Source of the DNA: a virus
IMG/VR virus record: IMGVR_UViG_3300036651_000587
Span: 1-39,164 of that record
DNA: 39,164 nt
Direction: 5' to 3' (one strand)
Numbering within the stretch: position 1 is the stretch's first letter; the number at the start of each line of letters is the position of its first letter. The notes below the pieces were generated by a model that was not told the origin of the DNA, did not search any database, and was given only the letters and a program-made list of their open reading frames with translations. Positions 14,984 to 24,543 of this stretch are shown piece after piece. A program made the translations under genes and the position numbers.

Positions 14984-17116
14984 GTGGCAACCCGTTCACT
15001 TGGTACGCTCACGCTCGATTTAATTGCCAAGATTGGTGGATTTGAGGCTGGGCTTGGGAAGGCAGAGAAGGAAGCCCAGAAGCGCGCCAAGGCTATTGAA
15101 AAGGTTTTTGACCAAGCAGGTACAGCCGCAGGCGTAGCGTTCGGTACAGCCGTGACTGCGGCCCTTGCTGGGGCTGTAGTGTTCGACCGCCTCATAAAAC
15201 AAGTCGGTGACTTCCAAGACATAGCGGAAAAGACTGGCGGGAGTGCGGAGGGCTTCGCATCGTTCGCGGTTGCCGCTGCAACGGCTGGCACGGAAATTAA
15301 TACCGTTGCCGCTGCGTCTATCAAACTGACGAAAAGCCTTGTCGGTGTTGACGACGAATCCAAAGCCGCAGGCGCGGCACTGACCGCTCTTGGGATTAGC
15401 GTTAGCGACTTCAAGCAATTAGCCCCAGAAGATCAGCTAGAGAATGTCGCCAAAGCTCTTGCGGGCTTTGAGGACGGTGCGCAAAAAACTGCCGTCGCTA
15501 TGGCTTTGTTTGGTAAGGCTGGAGCCGACTTGCTGCCTTTCCTGAAAGAGCTTGAACAATCGGGAGGCCGTCAAGTAATCCTTACTGCGGAACAAATCAA
15601 ACAAGCTGACGAATACGCAGACAGCCAAGCAAGAGCCACTGCGCAACTTAAACAGTATGCGCAATCGGTAGCGGTTCAGATGCTTCCGGCGCTGACTGTA
15701 TTCACTGATGCAGTTAAAGACGTAGTTAAAGAACTTTACGACTTGGGCGATGCCAGTAAGAGTTTAACTGGCGAAAATCCAATTGAGATGTTCGCCCAAG
15801 ATTCAGCCATAGCTCTTGCGAAAATCGTTGATGGCGTGATGAATGCTGTGAAGGCCTTTAAAGCCCTTTACAGTAGTGCAAATGTTTTATCAAAGCTCAC
15901 GCCTCAGGCGGTTGTGGCTGGACTTGCTACTGGGCCTGCAACATATGCTGAAAGTGTTAAAAAAAGCATTCAAGAGGCAAGTAAAGATATTGATGGATTG
16001 AGTGTCGGATTTGGATTTGCGGATCGGGTTAAGCAAGGATTTGAAAAATCCGCCAAAGATAAAACCTTTTCGAAGTATATCAAGGAAGAGGCTAAACGTC
16101 TTGAAGATGCCTTTGGTGCTGGCTTGGACGGCGCAAAACCAATCCTTAACTTTGAAGGTAAAGTTGGCAAAGAAAAGAAAACCTCAGGAGCAAAGCAGTC
16201 AGAAGCCGACCGCTATCTTGAGAGCCTACAAAAACAGTTACTAAAAACTGAAGAGCTAAGTGTTGCCGAAACTGTTTTGGCTGATATCGCTTCGGGTCGG
16301 CTCGGTACAGTAACCCAAGAACAACAAGCCTCAATACTTGCAACGGCTAAGCAAATCGACGCTGCACGCGCCTTGGAAATAGCCATCAAAGACCGCCGCT
16401 CTGCTGTAGTTGCCGAAGGAGAAGCTGTAGAGAAAGTAAACGAAGCCTACCAATCCCGCCTGAAAACCTTGATTGACGCCACGCCATCGGCCATTCTTGA
16501 GAAGCAGCGCTCAGATGTTAAGTTGCTCACCGATGAATTCGAGGCGGGCCGTCTGTCTGAGGAGGCCTATCTGGAGGCGGTAACCGCACGACTCGACCTT
16601 ACCGCCGACAAGCTGAAAGAAACCAAGGACTTCGCCAAGGAGTTTGGGCTGACATTCAGCAGCGCGTTTGAGGATGCGATTGTTGGGGGCAAAGAACTAA
16701 GCGCTGTTCTGCAAGGGCTGGTTAGCGATATTGCAAAAATCGTTGTGCGTAAAACCATCACCGAGCCAATAGGTAACGCAATTAGCGGTGCTTTTTCTAG
16801 CGGCTCTGGTGGTTTCTTTTCTGGAATCGCTTCTATGTTTGGCCTTGGCGCGCGTGCTGCGGGTGGTCCAGTATCGGGCGGCTCTCCCTATCTGGTTGGT
16901 GAAAAAGGCCCAGAGATTGTTGTGCCCGGACGGTCAGGGACCGTCATTCCAAATAACATGCTCAGCAATTCAGGCGGGGTTAATGTCACGCTGTCCCCTA
17001 CAATCAATATTGATAGCCGCTCCGACATGAACCAAGTTCAAGCCTTGGTAGGTCGCGCAATGCGTGCAAGTCAAGCCCAGCTTATTGACCAACTCCAAAC
17101 CGCAGGCCGTCTATGA
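14984..17116 (+). CDS. Tape measure protein
   Basis: 710 residues, GTG start. It sets tail length and is ejected ahead of DNA. It has long helical stretches, an N-terminal hydrophobic patch (AAGVAFGTAVTAALAGAVVF, about 45-64), and the C-terminal glycine-rich end common in lambda-family tape measures (GGPVSGGSPYLVGEKGPEIV, about 627-646, then VIPNNML). At the usual 0.15 nm per residue its length predicts a tail near 105 nm, a rule-of-thumb inference. Follows the frameshifted chaperone. Confidence 0.92.
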   Translation: MATRSLGTLTLDLIAKIGGFEAGLGKAEKEAQKRAKAIEKVFDQAGTAAGVAFGTAVTAALAGAVVFDRLIKQVGDFQDIAEKTGGSAEGFASFAVAAATAGTEINTVAAASIKLTKSLVGVDDESKAAGAALTALGISVSDFKQLAPEDQLENVAKALAGFEDGAQKTAVAMALFGKAGADLLPFLKELEQSGGRQVILTAEQIKQADEYADSQARATAQLKQYAQSVAVQMLPALTVFTDAVKDVVKELYDLGDASKSLTGENPIEMFAQDSAIALAKIVDGVMNAVKAFKALYSSANVLSKLTPQAVVAGLATGPATYAESVKKSIQEASKDIDGLSVGFGFADRVKQGFEKSAKDKTFSKYIKEEAKRLEDAFGAGLDGAKPILNFEGKVGKEKKTSGAKQSEADRYLESLQKQLLKTEELSVAETVLADIASGRLGTVTQEQQASILATAKQIDAARALEIAIKDRRSAVVAEGEAVEKVNEAYQSRLKTLIDATPSAILEKQRSDVKLLTDEFEAGRLSEEAYLEAVTARLDLTADKLKETKDFAKEFGLTFSSAFEDAIVGGKELSAVLQGLVSDIAKIVVRKTITEPIGNAISGAFSSGSGGFFSGIASMFGLGARAAGGPVSGGSPYLVGEKGPEIVVPGRSGTVIPNNMLSNSGGVNVTLSPTINIDSRSDMNQVQALVGRAMRASQAQLIDQLQTAGRL

Positions 17117-17730
17117 GTGTCATCGCCCTACCGGATTCGCTCTGCACCAGCACCTTTCGGTGGAAACTCGTCCGCAATCAAATTGCCAGCAAGTCTCCTT
17201 TTGGTAGCCAAGCGCTGGAAGTCGCAACTCCTCAATGGACCTGCTCAATGGCGGGAGTGCCTGAGTATGTCCAAGAGGCAAAGATTCTTGAGACCTTTCT
17301 AGAAAAGCTGGCAGGGCTTGCCAATCAAGTAGCTGTTTATAACCGCGTCTACCCGGTCCCAGAGGGGACCATGCGTGGTTCTATGGTGCTAGACGTTGCT
17401 GCGGACGATGGCGACCTGACGCTGACGATTGATGGCGGTCTCGGCCAAGCTGGACAGACATTGCTAACTGGAGACTTGCTGGGCATCGGCACGGTAACCA
17501 CGCAGCAGGTTCTAAGGATCGCATCCGATGCGGTTGCCGATGGAAGTGGCGTTATTGTTGTAACGCTGGTCGCACCTGTTCGTGGCGACTTCCCTATTGG
17601 CACTCAGGTTCGTTGGGACCGTCCGGCTGCATTGTTTCGCCAGCGCGAGGACAATACCGGGATCGAATACCAGCCGGGGCGTATCGGGCAACCTTGGGCA
17701 CTCGATCTTGTTGAGGACTGGAGGCCCTAA
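17113..17730 (+). CDS. Minor tail protein (distal tail position)
   Basis: 205 residues, unknown family. It overlaps the tape measure stop (ATGA) and has an all-beta look with a repeat-poor, barrel-like pattern (STFRWKLVRNQIASKSPFGSQALEV at the start; QREDNTGIEYQPG near the end). By position, between tape measure and the tail-tip set, it should be the lambda gpM/distal-tail equivalent. Confidence 0.65.
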   Translation: MSVIALPDSLCTSTFRWKLVRNQIASKSPFGSQALEVATPQWTCSMAGVPEYVQEAKILETFLEKLAGLANQVAVYNRVYPVPEGTMRGSMVLDVAADDGDLTLTIDGGLGQAGQTLLTGDLLGIGTVTTQQVLRIASDAVADGSGVIVVTLVAPVRGDFPIGTQVRWDRPAALFRQREDNTGIEYQPGRIGQPWALDLVEDWRP

Positions 17731-18308
17731 TGACTCCAGACCAGCAAGACGCCGCTGAGTTGCCCGTCGTTCCGTGGGCCTATTTTGTTGAGATGCAATT
17801 CGCCAGCGCTACGGTGCGGGTGTGCAATTTCAATAAAGACTTTGAATGGGGTGGCTTTACTTGGCGTGGCCTTGGCTCACTTGGCTCTATCAGCGAGATT
17901 AAATCTAGCGAAAAGATCGAGCCAAATCCGGTAACGCTTTCGCTTAATTTAGCTCAGCCCGAATGGCTCGCCCTAGGCGTCGGCCCAGTCGAAGAATACC
18001 GGGGCTTGCCGGTAATCATTTATCAGTGCCCCCTTGACCCGCAGCACCGCCTTATCGACCTTCCCGCCGTAGCGTGGGCGGGTGAAATGGACGTTGTTAG
18101 CGCCAGCGTAGAAGCTGACGGCGGTGCCAGCCTCCAAATGCGTTGCGAGCCTGCTGCGAAGCGTCTGCGACGCCGCGTACCGTTGCGCGTCAATCCGATC
18201 CAGCAGCGCCAGCGATTCCCCGGTGACTCAGGCCTCGACTACCTGCCTGACCTGCTCGCCACGCCTCAGACATGGCTCAGCATTCGATTCCAGACCACTC
18301 AGCGATGA
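17730..18308 (+). CDS. Minor tail protein, gpL/DUF2163-like position
   Basis: 192 residues. It starts with TPDQQDAAELPVVPWAYFVEMQF and contains FNKDFEWGGFTWRGLGSLGSISE (about 34-56), a pattern seen in phage proteins that attach the tail-tip hydrolase and tip. TAATG overlap upstream, ATGA overlap downstream with the peptidase. Assigned by position and the early WGGFTWRGLG stretch; no catalytic motif is visible. Confidence 0.65.
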   Translation: MTPDQQDAAELPVVPWAYFVEMQFASATVRVCNFNKDFEWGGFTWRGLGSLGSISEIKSSEKIEPNPVTLSLNLAQPEWLALGVGPVEEYRGLPVIIYQCPLDPQHRLIDLPAVAWAGEMDVVSASVEADGGASLQMRCEPAAKRLRRRVPLRVNPIQQRQRFPGDSGLDYLPDLLATPQTWLSIRFQTTQR

Positions 18309-18670
18309 ATTACGCCCGATACATCACCGACCACCTTGACAAGCCTTTCGAGTGGGGAAAGCACGACTGCATCACTTTTGCCGTGGGCTGGCTGTCACGC
18401 CGGGCCGGTGTTGAATGGTTCCCCGGTGCACCCGCCCCAGTGTGGTCAAATGCGATTGAGGCGCGGCGCGCGGTGCTTGATGCGGGCGGCTTGCAAATCG
18501 CATTTGATGCGGCGTTGAAGCGCATCGACGTGGCGGCTGCGCAAGATGGCGACGTGACGTTGATTGGCCGCACAGTTTATTTATTCACTGGGCGCCACAT
18601 CGTCGCGCCCGGCCCGAACGGTCTGGTATTCATCGACAGGACACAAGCCCCATGCGCCTGGTCGCTCTAA
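18305..18670 (+). CDS. NlpC/P60-like tail hydrolase (DUF6950 type)
   Basis: 121 residues from ATG 18305. An earlier in-frame ATG at 18272 is less likely because 18305 is ATGA-coupled to the previous stop. KPFEWGKHDCITFAVGWL (about 12-29) gives the catalytic Cys of papain-like NlpC/P60 folds; a later His (RHIVAPG, about 99-105) may complete the dyad. These small proteins sit in the tail tip (lambda gpK-like position) and may open peptidoglycan during DNA entry. It overlaps the tip gene by 19 bases. Confidence 0.8.
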   Translation: MNYARYITDHLDKPFEWGKHDCITFAVGWLSRRAGVEWFPGAPAPVWSNAIEARRAVLDAGGLQIAFDAALKRIDVAAAQDGDVTLIGRTVYLFTGRHIVAPGPNGLVFIDRTQAPCAWSL

Positions 18671-21600
18671 TTCTTTTGCTCTGCCCGGCTGTGGCTTGGG
18701 CCGATCCTGTGTCGCTTATCGGCTTGGCCGTCGGGACGCTGGGCGGCACTGCATTCACCATCGGCACGTTCGCAGTGACTTGGGGCACCATCGCGTTCGG
18801 CGCGGCCTCGCTGCTTTATGGCAACGCTGTCCAAAAGAAGCAGGAGCAACGCGCAAACGATGCGCAACGCAACGCGCAGGCGCAGGCTGAGGCGGCGCGT
18901 GTGGCTGGCCTTAAAGACCGCACTGTCTCAAGTGTGACCACAGAGCAAGCCTACCGATATGTTTACGGCAATGATCGTGTTGGCGGGACTATCGTTGCAA
19001 TCCTTACCAGCGGCGCACGGGATGAATACAAACACGTCGTCGCCGTTTTGGCTCAGCAGGAAAGCGAGTCAATCGGAGAGGTGTATTTGAATAAGGTTGC
19101 CGTCGGCCTGCTGGATGCGAATGGTGACGCGACGGGCGGACAGTTTTTTAAAACTCGAACTGAATCTTTCACTCAGAACTTTTTTTCTGTACCTTTTGTA
19201 TTGAATGCCACTCCGATTTCAGGCACCTTATCAATTGTGGGCGTCGAGCTTGTCCCCAACATTAATGGAAACTTTGAGAGCCGGTCAGTCTCTTTGTCAT
19301 ACACGCTTGTCGGAAATACAATAACCGCTATAGATACAGCCGGTTTGATGGTAGAGCCTGATTACATAGCCTCATACCAATCTCAATTTGGCGATTCGAT
19401 GATCCGAATTAAAAAGCATCTTGGCGCTGATAACCAACCCGTCGATTTCGATTTGTATAACGAACTTGGCCCGGCTGTTTGGCCGCTCTCTGCGCAGCTT
19501 CGTGGTCAAACCTACGTCTACATTCGCTTCAATCTCAACCAGGCAGAATTCCAAGGCGGCTTGATACCCATTGAGGTTGATCTGACCGGAAAGAAACTCT
19601 ATGACCCGCGCACCGGCTTGACGGCGTGGAGTGAGAACCCAGCGCTGGTTGCGTATGACTATCTTTCAAGCGAACTGGGTGGTGTGCCCGCTTCGGTATT
19701 GCCGTTGGCAGGGTTCATCTCAGCAGCGAATGATTGCGACGACATTGTGTCGACGCCCGATGGGGCTTGGACTGGAAAGCGCTACACATTCAACGGCACG
19801 ATTGACAGCGATGAGGGGCAGGAGCAAGTGCTTGAAGTTATCGCGCAGTCGATGGCGGGTGGCATTGTCGCAACCACGTGGGATATTTACGCTGGCAAGT
19901 ATCGCGCCCCTGTGATGGCGGTAAGTCAAAGCGACATTGTTGGCGAGTTCGCCGTAAGCCCCGGCTTGCCGTTGAACAATATTTACAACACGGTAAAAGG
20001 TCAGTACGTCGGCCCGGAAAACAACTACATCATCAACGACTACCAGCCGTATCAGAATGATACCTATCTCGACGCAGACGGTCAGGAGTTGGCGACCAAC
20101 ATCAATCTGCCATACACCAGCACACAACAGCGCTGCACGAATTTGGCGCGCGTGTTCATGGAGGACAACCGCAACGGGTTCTCGATGACTGGATTGTTTT
20201 CGCTAAAACTTTTCGGCGTCAAACCGGGCGACCGCATAGCCTTCACGTCGCCATTTTTTGGGCAAGACTCCAAGATTTTCCGCATGACTGACAAGGCTTT
20301 CGGGGCGGGTCAGTTTGTACGATGCGGATTCAAGGAAGATAGTCCGGAAATTTATGACTTGGCCGATGCGACGGTTATTGACCAGACGCCGAACACGAAT
20401 CTCCCGAATCCTTTTGACATTGATGACATCCAATCGCTCACGCTTGAGTCAGGTGACGATCAGCTTTTGATTCAGGACGACGGAACTATTGTCTCCCGCA
20501 TCCTCGCAGTGTGGCCCCAGTCAACCTCTCCCGGAATCATTCAAAACGGTCAGATTGAGATTCAATATCAGGCAGTCGGCGCGACTGAGTGGCAGTCCGC
20601 GCCAATACTGCCCGGCGATGCGACTGAGGCTTATCTGACGCCAGTTGAGGACGGCACGTTTTACAGCGTCCGCATCCGTGCGACGAATCCTTATCTCAAT
20701 GTATCGAGCGATTGGACGTATGCAGCATTGCATCAGGTGATTGGAAAGACCGAGCCGCCGCCCGATGTTTTGAACTTCACAGCTCTGGACAATACGTTCA
20801 CGTGGTCGCCCGTGGTTGCAAAGGACTTGGCAGGCTACGAACTGCGGTTCAACTACGGCCAAAACACCACATGGGGCGTGGCTACACCCTTGCATATCGG
20901 AATTGTCACTGAGTCGCCGTGGACGCCTGAGAACTACCCATCGGGTGCAGTCACTGTGCTTATCAAGGCGCAGGACACGACGGGCAATCAAAGCGAAAAT
21001 GTCGCGGCGATTTTTACGAATCTTGGCGACCCTATTGTTGAAAACCTGATCGAGACCTATGACGACAAGGCGGCGGGCTTTCCGGGTGTCAAAGTAAACG
21101 GCACGGTAGTCAGTGGCGACTTGCTTGCCGACGACTCGGGTGATTTGTTTTGGGGTGATGACGGGGCGAGCTTCTATGGTGAGGACGGCGCGCTGTTCTG
21201 GCCTCCGTCTACGTATTTGCAAATGACCTACACGACCACCTACACGGTCGATGCAAATGAGGTCGGCTCCCGTCTGACATTGCTGACCGATATTGAAGCC
21301 GCTTCGTACACGATTCAATATCGATTCGGCACGCAGGGGCTGTTCTGGGGCGCAGACGATGCGTTTTTCTGGGGTGACGATGCGGCTCTGTTCTGGCCTG
21401 CAGCCACAGAATGGCAGACTTGGCCGGGCGCGATTGAAAACCTACCAGCCGGTGAGATTGAAATTCGCATCATCACCGAGTCGGGTTCGGTGCGCGGCGC
21501 TATCCGTGAGCTGACTTTGCAGTTTGACGTTGAGGACGAAACCGAATTTTTGAACGATGTGAATATCGCGCCGGGCGGCACGCGTTTGGTGCTGACAAAA

Positions 21601-21786
21601 TCGTATCGTTCTATCAAAAATATTCTGATGACTTCGCAAGCGGTCGGTGGCAACACGCCAATTCCTATTGTGTTGGATAAGAACGTGGGCCTCGGCCCCC
21701 TTGTGGCCACATACACTTCTTTGGTTGGCGGCACCTCGGTCGCTGGTAAAATAGACGCTCAAATCCAGGGCGTGAAAGGTCTTTAA
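18652..21786 (+). CDS. Tail tip / host specificity protein (gpJ-like)
   Basis: 1044 residues, the largest protein. Residues 60-600 contain the gpJ-type core (VYGNDRVGG, NPALVAYDYLSSELGG, RCTNLARVFMEDNR), followed by fibronectin-like domains (about 610-790). The N-terminus is unusual: a signal-peptide-like start (MRLVALILLLCPAVAWAD) followed by a glycine-rich hydrophobic stretch to about residue 57. Near 828-920 two copies of an FWGDD/FYGEDGALFWP motif occur. The role is docking to the receptor and control of tail opening. Confidence 0.9.
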   Translation: MRLVALILLLCPAVAWADPVSLIGLAVGTLGGTAFTIGTFAVTWGTIAFGAASLLYGNAVQKKQEQRANDAQRNAQAQAEAARVAGLKDRTVSSVTTEQAYRYVYGNDRVGGTIVAILTSGARDEYKHVVAVLAQQESESIGEVYLNKVAVGLLDANGDATGGQFFKTRTESFTQNFFSVPFVLNATPISGTLSIVGVELVPNINGNFESRSVSLSYTLVGNTITAIDTAGLMVEPDYIASYQSQFGDSMIRIKKHLGADNQPVDFDLYNELGPAVWPLSAQLRGQTYVYIRFNLNQAEFQGGLIPIEVDLTGKKLYDPRTGLTAWSENPALVAYDYLSSELGGVPASVLPLAGFISAANDCDDIVSTPDGAWTGKRYTFNGTIDSDEGQEQVLEVIAQSMAGGIVATTWDIYAGKYRAPVMAVSQSDIVGEFAVSPGLPLNNIYNTVKGQYVGPENNYIINDYQPYQNDTYLDADGQELATNINLPYTSTQQRCTNLARVFMEDNRNGFSMTGLFSLKLFGVKPGDRIAFTSPFFGQDSKIFRMTDKAFGAGQFVRCGFKEDSPEIYDLADATVIDQTPNTNLPNPFDIDDIQSLTLESGDDQLLIQDDGTIVSRILAVWPQSTSPGIIQNGQIEIQYQAVGATEWQSAPILPGDATEAYLTPVEDGTFYSVRIRATNPYLNVSSDWTYAALHQVIGKTEPPPDVLNFTALDNTFTWSPVVAKDLAGYELRFNYGQNTTWGVATPLHIGIVTESPWTPENYPSGAVTVLIKAQDTTGNQSENVAAIFTNLGDPIVENLIETYDDKAAGFPGVKVNGTVVSGDLLADDSGDLFWGDDGASFYGEDGALFWPPSTYLQMTYTTTYTVDANEVGSRLTLLTDIEAASYTIQYRFGTQGLFWGADDAFFWGDDAALFWPAATEWQTWPGAIENLPAGEIEIRIITESGSVRGAIRELTLQFDVEDETEFLNDVNIAPGGTRLVLTKSYRSIKNILMTSQAVGGNTPIPIVLDKNVGLGPLVATYTSLVGGTSVAGKIDAQIQGVKGL
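21142..21400 (+). repeat. Duplicated FWGDDA motif inside the tail tip gene
   Basis: Two coding repeats, about 21142-21204 and 21337-21400. Each encodes roughly 20 residues of the form LFWGxDxAxFxGxDxALFWP rich in Trp, Phe, Asp and Gly. They flank a beta-rich segment of about 45 residues. Regularly placed aromatic and acidic residues suggest a metal- or sugar-binding turn; function is not known. Confidence 0.75.
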
Positions 21787-21788
21787 TC

Positions 21789-22727
21789 ATGGCAACACTT
21801 CCAACACGTGCGTCAATCGTCAGCGGCACGACGACCAATGCGCAGCAAAAAGTAAATCTTGGCGATCAGCGAGACTTTTTGGCCGACCTGCTTGGCACCG
21901 ACAGCAGCAATAAAGCCGCAGCACGTGCGGCACTCGGTGCAATAGCGATAACAGACGTGAAGCAGATACGATCTATCGCTGCGTCAGTCGCAACGAACGC
22001 GCTAACCCTTACCGTCAATCCGGCCACTCTCGATTTCCGCTCACCCACATCGAGCAGCGGGGCAATCAATACCCGCACCCTTGCCTCACCCGCGTCACTC
22101 GTGATTTCGAGCGGCTCTACTTTGGGAACAACTAACGGAACTCCGTCTCGATTGGCTGTCCTGCTTATAGATAACGCGGGTACGCTTGAGGTTGCCGTAT
22201 CTAACGTCTCAGGCGGCGTTGATTTGAGTGAAGTCGGGTTAATTTCTACTACAGCTGAAGGCGGCGCTGGGGCTGCGGATAGCGCCAATGTTGTTTATAG
22301 CGTAACCGCTCGATCTAACCTGCCATACCGCGTTGTAGGTTATGTCGATAGCACACAAGCTACCGCCGGTAGTTGGGCAACAGCGCCGAGCGTTATCCAA
22401 GGGCAGGGTGGAGAGGCGTTTGCCTCACAAGCTTCCATTGGGCAGGGTCAGACATGGAAAAACTTGACGGCAAGCCGTGCTATCGGCACGGTCTACGTAA
22501 ACACGTCAGGCAAGCCAATGCAAGTCAGCATTGTCGGCCAGGAAGTTTCTGGGAATGACTACGCGATCTTGTACGTGAATAACATCGCCGTTGCCTATTC
22601 TGGACAGTTCGGCGCAACCGTCACCGCTGTGACCACGATGACCGCCATCGTTCCGCCTTTTGGTGCGTACTACGTCGCAAATACCGTCGGTGCGTGGAGC
22701 AAGCTCTACTGGGCCGAATTGAGCTAG
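21789..22727 (+). CDS. Tail fibre-like protein
   Basis: 312 residues. It begins with an adaptor-like segment (LPTRASIVSGTTTNAQQKVNLGDQRDFLADLLG, about 4-36) common to fibres that attach beneath the tip, followed by Ser/Thr/Ala-rich beta structure and a jelly-roll-like end (VYVNTSGKPMQVSIVGQEV near 237-255). It is directly downstream of gpJ and upstream of the spike, consistent with a minor fibre or spike adaptor. Confidence 0.75.
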   Translation: MATLPTRASIVSGTTTNAQQKVNLGDQRDFLADLLGTDSSNKAAARAALGAIAITDVKQIRSIAASVATNALTLTVNPATLDFRSPTSSSGAINTRTLASPASLVISSGSTLGTTNGTPSRLAVLLIDNAGTLEVAVSNVSGGVDLSEVGLISTTAEGGAGAADSANVVYSVTARSNLPYRVVGYVDSTQATAGSWATAPSVIQGQGGEAFASQASIGQGQTWKNLTASRAIGTVYVNTSGKPMQVSIVGQEVSGNDYAILYVNNIAVAYSGQFGATVTAVTTMTAIVPPFGAYYVANTVGAWSKLYWAELS

Positions 22728-22729
22728 AA

Positions 22730-24064
22730 ATGACAATATTGCTCGCTGTCACACCAAACGACGCCGACCCAGTAACGCGGGCTGCTAACCACATCGCTTT
22801 GTGCGCGATGGAAGCCGGCAACAGCTACGCATTGCCCAGCGGGTGCATTTACCTTCCGCGTGATGCGCTGATTCCGCTTCCCGAAAACACACGGTTGCAG
22901 GGTGAGGGTGAGAAACGCACGACGGTGATGGGTGATGGCGACATATTCAAAATCAACACAGCGTCTGGTGCGTCTGGCAACCGTGAGCTGTCGGGTTTTG
23001 GAATCGCCAATGAGGCTGTAGAAGGGGCACACCTGGTGTTTGACCTTCAGGACGATCTGCGAGGACTGCGGCTGACTGATATGTTTTTTGGTAAAGCAAA
23101 GCGGCATCTCGACGCGCAGAGCTTGAACCAATCCGCGACTGGCGGGACGGTCCGCAGTGTGGTGATTGACGGCTGCGAATTCACCGGCGCGTCATACGCT
23201 TCCCGGATGTTCCGACACGTCATCGGCTACACAGAGCGCGATTGCAAGACACACCACAATCAGGCGGGGCTGTGGCTGTCCAGCGGCTCAAATATGCCGC
23301 TATCAATCGCTGACGTGACGTTGCACGGCGAATTTTCCGATAACAACCGTTATGGGCTCTACGCTGGAGGCGATACCGGCGCAGGTGAAATCAACGGCAT
23401 CACCATTTTGCCGGGCTCGCTATTCGAGCGCAATTGGCTGGTCGCGCCTCCCTTCGGGACCAAGGGCGGTGACATCATTCTCGAAACCACGACGAACAAA
23501 AAGGTTTTGGGCTTCCGGGTGATGGCGGGCGCGCGCCTTGGTGCGCCGTCCATTGGTCAAATAGAACGCGTCAGTATCAGCCCGAACGGCGGCGGATACA
23601 TTGGGCCGGTTCATCTGGGTGATTGGGTGCAGGTCGGCAACGTGCCTCTGTTCACTTTTGCAAATTCCGCGAAGTTGAAAATTACGCGAGACCAATGCCC
23701 GGTTGCCGATGAGCAAACAGAAATAGCAGGGGAAGCAGCGACGATCTTTCGCTTTCAAGACCGCAACGGGATCGCAATGCAGCAAAGTGCGGCAGCAACG
23801 CTTCTGATATCCGTAGTCGACGCTGCGACAGGAGCGAACTCGTGTGATTACATTTTGCAGTTCTGTGGAAACTCCAACGGGCTCAGCGATTACAGCTTTT
23901 TGCAAGTTCACCGCCAAGCGCGTGGTGCGGATGTTGGCCTGTCATCCACCCCTTTCGGTCTGTCTCCCGAAGGTGGTGGCGGATTGAAGTTGATCTATCT
24001 GAAAAGCGCGAGCATAACCAAGGTGCGCGTGACGGTGAAATGCATCAGTGCATACAACGGATGA
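22730..24064 (+). CDS. Tail spike, beta-helix (pectate-lyase-like)
   Basis: 444 residues from ATG 22730, which lies three bases after the previous stop; a GTG 36 bases upstream would overlap. The start resembles pectate-lyase-like spikes (NSYALPSGCIYLPRD then LPENTRLQGEGEKRTTVMGDGDIF, about 31-70), followed by repeated short beta rungs (VVIDGCEF, ITILPGSLFERN). Such right-handed beta-helix spikes bind and often cut surface polysaccharide. The C-terminal 130 residues look like a separate receptor or trimerisation domain. No catalytic residues can be named. Confidence 0.8.
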   Translation: MTILLAVTPNDADPVTRAANHIALCAMEAGNSYALPSGCIYLPRDALIPLPENTRLQGEGEKRTTVMGDGDIFKINTASGASGNRELSGFGIANEAVEGAHLVFDLQDDLRGLRLTDMFFGKAKRHLDAQSLNQSATGGTVRSVVIDGCEFTGASYASRMFRHVIGYTERDCKTHHNQAGLWLSSGSNMPLSIADVTLHGEFSDNNRYGLYAGGDTGAGEINGITILPGSLFERNWLVAPPFGTKGGDIILETTTNKKVLGFRVMAGARLGAPSIGQIERVSISPNGGGYIGPVHLGDWVQVGNVPLFTFANSAKLKITRDQCPVADEQTEIAGEAATIFRFQDRNGIAMQQSAAATLLISVVDAATGANSCDYILQFCGNSNGLSDYSFLQVHRQARGADVGLSSTPFGLSPEGGGGLKLIYLKSASITKVRVTVKCISAYNG

Positions 24065-24125
24065 CGTGTCACTTTTTCCTACACATGTAACGTAAAATAC
24101 GGCAACCCAACAATAAAGGTAAGAC

Positions 24126-24539
24126 ATGCCGCCACAGAATAATTTAGACCTAGTCGGCATGTTGATTATTGTTCTAGGCTTAGTATTTAGTCCTCAGTTG
24201 GCCGCAGTTTTAGCGCCTTACACCGCTGTTCTATTGGGGGCGCTCATTGGTACCGGCTGGGGCCTGAAGCGCAGAGAGGCCGAAACTACGCTCAAGTCCA
24301 CCTTGCTATTTGTTACGCTGATGCTTGGCACCTGCCTTATAGTCACAATGCCGGTAGCGGTCTATCTGCAACGCTATACGGGTGAAAACACATATCAATG
24401 GCTGCTTGCTCCAGTTGCTTTTCTGATTGGGTTTGTTGGCGAAGATTGGCCGACAGTCGGCTCTAAGGTGTCAGTAATATTCTGGCGCATAGTGGGTAAG
24501 AAGGCTGACGCGATTGTCAATGCCGACAAGAAAGAATGA
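24126..24539 (+). CDS. Putative holin 1 (multi-span membrane protein)
   Basis: 137 residues. Hydrophobic segments lie at about 8-24, 26-46, 59-80 and 90-105, and the C-terminus is charged (KKADAIVNADKKE). It is the first gene of the lysis cassette. Holins form inner-membrane lesions that release the endolysin, which here has no signal peptide and so needs one. Which of the two holin-like genes triggers lysis and which restrains it cannot be told. Confidence 0.6.
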   Translation: MPPQNNLDLVGMLIIVLGLVFSPQLAAVLAPYTAVLLGALIGTGWGLKRREAETTLKSTLLFVTLMLGTCLIVTMPVAVYLQRYTGENTYQWLLAPVAFLIGFVGEDWPTVGSKVSVIFWRIVGKKADAIVNADKKE

Positions 24540-24543
24540 CGCT

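Noticed and set aside
20521-21318. Antisense frame of 265 codons over the tail tip
   Set aside because: Shadow of a high-GC-third-position gene; Arg-rich nonsense composition.
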